Notes under the pieces: model-generated
The model's database searches: none
What the model saw: only the letters and a program-made list of their open reading frames with translations
What the model was told of the DNA's origin: nothing
Shown here: piece by piece, positions 3,903 to 8,037 of the stretch
How positions within the stretch are numbered: position 1 is the first letter of the stretch
Layout: every line of letters starts with the position of its first letter
DNA from: Planctomycetota bacterium
GTDB lineage: Bacteria; Planctomycetota; SKW154
Assembly (NCBI GenBank): GCA_026418755.1
Contig: JAOAAR010000075.1
Span: forward strand, 1-8,037
DNA: 8,037 nt
Direction of reading: 5' to 3'
Made by a program: the position numbers and the translations under genes

Positions 3903-6380
3903 CTACTTCATCGCTTTCTCGTTCACTCTACCGATAACACGCAAATTATCAAACTTCACAGTGGAGCCGATGGCGAAAAGCCCAATATGTCCGCTCTGAT
4001 AACGGCTGTTCTCAACGGAAACAGCCTGCTCCCCGTCAATCCAAAGAGAGAGGATATTCCCTTTCTTCTGAATCTTGATGTGATATTTTTGCATAGTCTT
4101 TGCCTTTGAAGGACGCTTGGCTATGTCTATTCCCAATGCCGCATGCTGATTATATCTGATGACATCTATTGGCGGTCCCAACTCAACAAGCCCGACTCCG
4201 AAGAGGTAATTATAACCCTTCTCTCCATCATCGCAAATTGTCGCTTGGATGTTAGGACGACGGGTATCAACCGAGTAAGCGTCAAACTCCAAAATCACAT
4301 CCCCATCAATCACCCCCTTCCACAAAAACCCCCTGGAGCCTGAACCTCGCAACTCTTCTCCTTCTATCTGCCAAACAGAATCATGCATATCAAAAATAGA
4401 ATACCAGTTGTACTCTTTCCAGTCCTTAAGTTGTGAGTTGTCGGAGAAATCATAGAAAACTTCAACCACCCCTGCACCTATATCAGGTCGCTTCAGAACC
4501 TTCCCTGCAAAAACGCTTGACGCTACCGCCAGGTTCTGTCTACACTCTGCCACTTTCTGCTCGATCTCAGCACGGTTCTTCTTGACAAACTCCGAGCGAC
4601 CGTACTGGTTGAGAAGTTTCTGATAAAGAGAGAGAGCATTTGCGTAATCCCTTTCTTGAAATTTACCTTCCGCTTCTCTAAAAATGTTTTCCGCTGCGCT
4701 TGAACCTTCCGTCGTTTCCGCCCCCCCTCCTATAGTAGAACCACCACTCAAACGAGCCATCATACTTCTTATCTCATCTTGCTTCGCATCAGGCTTTCTA
4801 AGCGCCTCAAACAGCGTCTTCTCCGCATCCTTTTGCCTTCCTCTCTCTGCGTAAAGAAGCGCTAACGCCATCCATGTTTCAGATTTCTCCTCATCCATCT
4901 TCCTAAACGCAAACTGCTTCAAAGTATCGGATGAGACCTGCATAAGCGGCAAGGTAAAAACGCCCCGAGTCTGACTTGAAAGCGTTATCCGCATCTCCTT
5001 AACTTCGAGAACCTTACCCTCCACTCTCCCCAAACGCTCCAGCGTGATTGTCATATGCCTGTTCACACAATCAGAAAATGCATCCTGAGCGGCATTATAT
5101 AAACTCATAAGCAGTTCCAACTCCCTTATTTCGGCCACCACTTCAGGATGCGAATCCAGAAATTTTTTACTATTTTTTATCTCTCCGTAGAGTTTCATCG
5201 CCTCAAGATAGACACGGTTCTGAACCAACATCCGTGCCATCGAAAGTTTTTGCTCTATCTCAGAAGAGTCTCCTGACGGTGGACGCTCTGCAGATGTCTG
5301 CTTCTGTGTCTCAATGTACTCGCGCAGTTTCTCCCTGACCGTCTTCACATAGTCAGGAGGAGCATAGCGATGAATCTCTTCTGCAACTCGCATCGCTTCA
5401 TCGTACTTCTTCTGGGCAAGATATGTGTTGATTCTGTCTATGTCTTCTGAATACCGCTCAGATATGACCCCTTGAAGCCGCTTCGCCTCCTTTTGAACCT
5501 TGTCCCAGTAACTTGTCTCCCTGAACTTTTCAGGAAAACTCCGATACAGTTCCAGTGCCTGATAGAACCTGTCCTGCGCCTTCAGCCTAATAACCTCTTC
5601 CGTAACCTGCAAGAAAAAGTTGCACGCCTGCTCTTCAAGAGGAGAAGATTCCGTTCCCCCCGCAGGCGTCCGCTGCCTCACACTCTGATACCCTTCAAGC
5701 ATCGCTAAAGCAGTGGAGGCTTCGTCAGTGTCAGGATACTTTTGAGCAAACTCTCCTAATCGTTCCATAATCTGCTCTATCTTCTCGCGGTTATTCTTGA
5801 TGAATTCGAGAAGTTCAGACCACTGACGCCGAGACTCGGACGCCTCACTAATCGGAGGCGTCGGCTGTTGCACAGTAACACCACTGCCCGTAGGGGGCGT
5901 CTCCGTCTGCTCTGATGAAACAGAATCGGATGGCTGAGTCTCCTCCTCTCTACTGGACGAAAGTTTTGTTGCAATCACAACGATTATTATCAAAACTACC
6001 ACGAGAACAACAGCGGTAGCAACCTTCCCAACCAGAACCGATTGCCGAAAAGATGCAATTCTGGAGCCTCTTACCACAGGCACAGGCTTCTGCTCACCCC
6101 TCTGCTCGACAACTCCATCTCTGGAAGAAGATTCCTTTGCAGCAGGTTGCTGCTTTCTCGCCACCTCCTCCTGAGCAGTACGCTGAATCAATAGAATCTC
6201 ATCTAACTGCTCTCGGGTTAAATAACCTTTCTCCAATGCTATCTCTCCGATTCTCTTTTCAGCAAGCCCGAATTTGCGCATCTTCGCCTGAATTTCCAGA
6301 CATTCATTCAGATGAGCAGGTGTAAGATACCCCTTCCTAAGAGCAATGTTACCAAACATAAAATCCTTCTTTTCGGACAT
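3903..6380 (-). CDS. Large single-pass membrane protein: MshEN-like repeats, TPR-like helices, lectin-like C-terminal domain
   Basis: The 825-aa protein is a mosaic with no named function known to me. Two near-identical segments at 9-31 and 44-66 (FGNIALRKGYLT..HLNECLEIQ and IGEIALEKGYLT.EQLDEILLIQ) resemble the N-terminal module of GspE/MshE ATPases. One membrane helix (about 119-139) follows a charged stretch, so this part is probably cytoplasmic and the rest periplasmic. A Pro/Ser/Thr/Glu-rich linker (143-180) leads to long helical, TPR-like regions (185-440 and 500-620; for example AENIFREAEGKFQERDYANA at 563-582). They are interrupted by a beta-rich insert (442-485, VEGKVLEVKEMRITLSS). 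Residues 640-817 look like a concanavalin A/DUF1080-like sandwich: YDFSDNS, DSVWQIEGEEL, then YHIKIQKKGNILSLWIDGEQ and KFDNLRVIG, a fold that often binds glycans. No catalytic residues are evident. ATG 6380 has GAGGG about 10 nt upstream. smpB follows after 14 bp. Confidence 0.85.
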   Translation of the reverse strand: MSEKKDFMFGNIALRKGYLTPAHLNECLEIQAKMRKFGLAEKRIGEIALEKGYLTREQLDEILLIQRTAQEEVARKQQPAAKESSSRDGVVEQRGEQKPVPVVRGSRIASFRQSVLVGKVATAVVLVVVLIIIVVIATKLSSSREEETQPSDSVSSEQTETPPTGSGVTVQQPTPPISEASESRRQWSELLEFIKNNREKIEQIMERLGEFAQKYPDTDEASTALAMLEGYQSVRQRTPAGGTESSPLEEQACNFFLQVTEEVIRLKAQDRFYQALELYRSFPEKFRETSYWDKVQKEAKRLQGVISERYSEDIDRINTYLAQKKYDEAMRVAEEIHRYAPPDYVKTVREKLREYIETQKQTSAERPPSGDSSEIEQKLSMARMLVQNRVYLEAMKLYGEIKNSKKFLDSHPEVVAEIRELELLMSLYNAAQDAFSDCVNRHMTITLERLGRVEGKVLEVKEMRITLSSQTRGVFTLPLMQVSSDTLKQFAFRKMDEEKSETWMALALLYAERGRQKDAEKTLFEALRKPDAKQDEIRSMMARLSGGSTIGGGAETTEGSSAAENIFREAEGKFQERDYANALSLYQKLLNQYGRSEFVKKNRAEIEQKVAECRQNLAVASSVFAGKVLKRPDIGAGVVEVFYDFSDNSQLKDWKEYNWYSIFDMHDSVWQIEGEELRGSGSRGFLWKGVIDGDVILEFDAYSVDTRRPNIQATICDDGEKGYNYLFGVGLVELGPPIDVIRYNQHAALGIDIAKRPSKAKTMQKYHIKIQKKGNILSLWIDGEQAVSVENSRYQSGHIGLFAIGSTVKFDNLRVIGRVNEKAMK

Positions 6381-6406
6381 CCTGTTACACCCTCAATTCC
6401 TCTTAA

Positions 6407-6434
6407 AGTTTAGCGTGAAAAACAGAAAATTCAA
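6407..6434 (-). promoter_or_regulatory. Candidate promoter for the 825-aa gene and smpB
   Basis: TTGAAT (6434-6429) and TAAACT (6412-6407) are separated by 16 bp, and the expected start lies about 20 bp before the ATG at 6380. The -35 hexamer is identical to that of the five-gene operon promoter; the -10 is a moderate match. A promoter is expected here because 364 bp separate this gene from the one upstream. Confidence 0.4.
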
Positions 6435-6491
6435 CTGCAAAACCTACCAGCCCCCTCAATACGACTCCCCCATTTCAATGAGAAAATACTA

Positions 6492-6520
6492 AAACGAGGA
6501 GACAAACAGCATTCTCGTTT
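6492..6520 (-). terminator. Possible terminator downstream of the O-antigen-ligase-like gene
   Basis: AAACGAG (6492-6498) and CTCGTTT (6514-6520) form a perfect 7-bp stem around a 15-nt loop. On the minus strand the downstream arm runs into CTCGTTTTAGTATTTTC, which is T-rich but broken. The long loop and AU-containing stem make it a weak intrinsic terminator at best. It lies about 225 bp beyond the ligase stop and about 60 bp before the candidate promoter of the 825-aa gene, a sensible place for a transcript boundary. Confidence 0.35.
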
Positions 6521-6744
6521 ACGATTTCAAAGACAGTCACCATTCCATATTGCAGAACTGGTCCAACACCGTCTATGTTGATACTCAGCAAACCTGATTC
6601 GTTTAAGTCTATAACCCTGTGCCCAGAATGTTATGCATCGATTTAGCATCACCACCACATCAATTACCAACAAACAAAATAATTTACTCCTTCGAGTACC
6701 TGCGCATTCCGGGCAATCTTCAAAGAAAACTAAGATATGAAATT

Positions 6745-8037
6745 TTATTTCTGGTTCTGCTTGAAAGAAGAGTGAAGGCGGCTTGCACGCTCTTTGACCT
6801 GGGCTGCGAACTCCACCTCGTTTTTCGATAGGAGGAACTCACCCAACTGCGCCAGAAAACTCCAACTGCGTGGCGGAATCACGGCGGTTTTCAGATAAAG
6901 CCGTAGATGCTCAATCCCTTCCTTCTCATTGCCTGTTAGTATATAGAGTCTGAAGAGATGGTAGTGTGTAGCGCTGAAGTAGGGAGCGGTTTTGAGCAAA
7001 GTCTTGAGATAGAAGTGAGCAATGGGAAAATTCCCTTCTTCAAGGGCAAGACTTGCCGCTTTGTATAGTGCTGATACACTTTGATACTCTTTCTGTCCGA
7101 AGGTCGCAATCTCATCAGCATAGAGATAGACTTTCCGTGCTTCTTTGGCTGAGTAAGCAGCATCCAGATGGCGCGTCAAAATCGCGGTCTTAAGGTGTAC
7201 GAATCCGAGAAGACAGAGTATAGCGACGAAAAGATATGCTGCGACAACGAGGAGGGTAATTTTGACGGCTGAGCGTATGGAAGAAATCTCTTCTCTTATG
7301 GAAGGGAGTGTATGCAGTGTTGTCAAACCGCAGGTTGAAGCAAGCAAAAGAACGGCAAAATATGCAACTTCAAGCGAAGAGAGAGAAGAGTCAAAAAAGC
7401 CTAAGACGAACAAGGTGACCAGCATTGGAAGATAAAGACTCGCGAAAAGCCCTGTTGTCGTCTTCTGGGCTTCTGTCGCATTCAGGTAGAAGCGGAGAAG
7501 AAGAAGCACACCTACAGCGAGAAGCGGTAGGACGAGAAGTCCGCAAGAGGCGAATGCATCTGCATAGAAAGATTCTGAACTTCTGATGACATCGCTTGCA
7601 TAAGGGTGAGAGAGAGTGAAGTCTGATGCGAAAGGCGGAAAGAAAGCGAAAAATGTGGAAGGGGAGCACCCTTGGGGAAGGTGCGCAAATGCCAACTTTA
7701 GTGTGTCTTTGAAAAGGGAAAGACGCAGACCGAACAAAGAGTTCCAGAAAGAGGAAGGGAAGAGGAACGCTGAGAGAAGAAGTAGTATCGGTGCAGAAAG
7801 GGAAAGTAGAAGAAGGAGGATTCTTTTACGAGGAAACTTGACTGCGAGCGCAAGAATAACCCCGACTGAAAGGGCGATAAAAGCGCTCTGAGAGCGGGTT
7901 GCAACAAGCGCTATGGCAAGAATTGTGATGGTGACGATGATGGGAAGGAGTTTGACGGTAGAATACCTTAAGAGGGTTCCAAAACGGGGATGGGCAAAGA
8001 GGAGAGCGATTGCTCCTGCCAGCGATGCGGAGTAGAC
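6745..8037 (-). CDS. O-antigen ligase / Wzy_C-family polytopic membrane protein with C-terminal TPR-like tail (runs off right edge)
   Basis: The frame is open from the stop at 6745 to the window edge, giving 430 visible residues; the N-terminus is missing. A TTG at 7737 sits mid-protein and is not the start, because conserved family features lie upstream of it. Numbering from the edge, residues 46-59 (ATRSQSAFIALSVG) match the Wzy_C-type T.SR.A motif in a membrane helix. Further membrane segments lie near 29-45, 71-93, 165-183, 197-215, 225-240 and 259-281. A periplasmic loop (104-165) has LPQGCSPSTFFAFFPPF and HPYASDVIRSSESF, like the large loop of WaaL and polymerases. These enzymes join or polymerise undecaprenyl-linked glycans at the periplasmic face. 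Residues 290-425 are soluble helices of TPR type (SALYKAASLALEEGNFPIAH, 322-341). Such tails occur in some family members. Ligase, polymerase or protein-glycosylation use cannot be told apart from this fragment. Confidence 0.8.
   Translation of the reverse strand, partial: VYSASLAGAIALLFAHPRFGTLLRYSTVKLLPIIVTITILAIALVATRSQSAFIALSVGVILALAVKFPRKRILLLLLSLSAPILLLLSAFLFPSSFWNSLFGLRLSLFKDTLKLAFAHLPQGCSPSTFFAFFPPFASDFTLSHPYASDVIRSSESFYADAFASCGLLVLPLLAVGVLLLLRFYLNATEAQKTTTGLFASLYLPMLVTLFVLGFFDSSLSSLEVAYFAVLLLASTCGLTTLHTLPSIREEISSIRSAVKITLLVVAAYLFVAILCLLGFVHLKTAILTRHLDAAYSAKEARKVYLYADEIATFGQKEYQSVSALYKAASLALEEGNFPIAHFYLKTLLKTAPYFSATHYHLFRLYILTGNEKEGIEHLRLYLKTAVIPPRSWSFLAQLGEFLLSKNEVEFAAQVKERASRLHSSFKQNQK

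Larger units (their letters stand above)
6381..6744. other. 364-bp gap with possible gene remnant on the minus strand
   Basis: No complete gene is visible. Near its left end lie the candidate promoter and terminator listed separately. On the minus strand one frame is open over 6475-6630 (51 residues, including VIDLNESGLLSINIDGVGPV and YGMVTVFEIVNENAV), a composition that reads like protein but has only TTG/CTG as possible starts and no ribosome site. A second frame is open from the ligase stop down to 6527 and includes EDCPECAGTRRSK. The two are offset by one base. They may be remains of a decayed gene or chance; the stretch matches nothing I recognise. I looked for a tmRNA here because smpB is close and found none. 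Confidence 0.3.

Noticed and set aside
6381..6744. tmRNA (ssrA) gene in the gap near smpB
   Set aside because: I found no alanine-tRNA-like ends, no T-loop in proper context and no tag reading frame on either strand.
7735..7737. TTG as the start of the ligase-like gene
   Set aside because: The same frame continues upstream to the window edge and encodes conserved membrane segments and the TRSQSA motif.
7616..7891. Plus-strand open frame rich in Lys/Arg/Glu
   Set aside because: It is the mirror image of the hydrophobic membrane segments of the ligase-like gene; charged reverse frames are typical of such genes.
1..8037. CRISPR array, insertion sequence, integrase or phage genes
   Set aside because: No regularly spaced direct repeats, transposase motifs or terminal inverted repeats with target duplications were seen.

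Overview
All genes I can support lie on the minus strand, so in transcription order the window reads from right to left. It looks like a chromosomal segment of a Gram-negative (diderm) bacterium: it carries smpB, an rRNA pseudouridine synthase, tRNA-His, three likely lipoproteins and an O-antigen-ligase-like membrane protein. The many membrane-anchored helical/TPR-like proteins, and one large protein combining MshEN-like N-terminal repeats with a lectin-like C-terminus, are reminiscent of Planctomycetota or uncultured candidate phyla. That placement is an inference; no gene here fixes the taxonomy.

Right part (8037 to 6745): the C-terminal 430 residues of an O-antigen ligase / Wzy_C-type polytopic protein with a TPR tail. 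The gene runs off the right edge. A 364-bp gap (6381-6744) follows, with a candidate terminator, a candidate promoter and open but start-less reading frames that may be gene debris. Next comes an 825-residue single-pass membrane protein (6380-3903), with smpB 14 bp behind it (3888-3433).

Centre (3422 to 586): a promoter with a perfect TATAAT -10 box, just after smpB, appears to drive a tight five-gene operon. The genes are a 189-aa His/Tyr-rich single-pass protein, a 130-aa lipoprotein, a 206-aa single-pass protein, a 122-aa lipoprotein, and an RsuA/RluB-family pseudouridine synthase with eroded active-site motifs. The two lipoproteins share an ungapped 42-residue helical module (19 identities by eye). 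The 189-aa protein has a recognisable third copy, so the operon is a small expansion of anchored one-module proteins that I cannot assign to a known system. A 12-bp-stem hairpin sits at the very end of the operon's last gene.

Left part (529 to 1): a strong sigma70-type promoter, tRNA-His(GTG), and the first 79 codons of a TupA-like tungstate-binding lipoprotein that runs off the left edge.

Functionally, smpB (ribosome rescue), tRNA-His and the pseudouridine synthase belong to translation, while the remaining genes are envelope proteins. The most interesting material is the uncharacterised envelope set: the 825-aa protein and the paralogous operon next to it.
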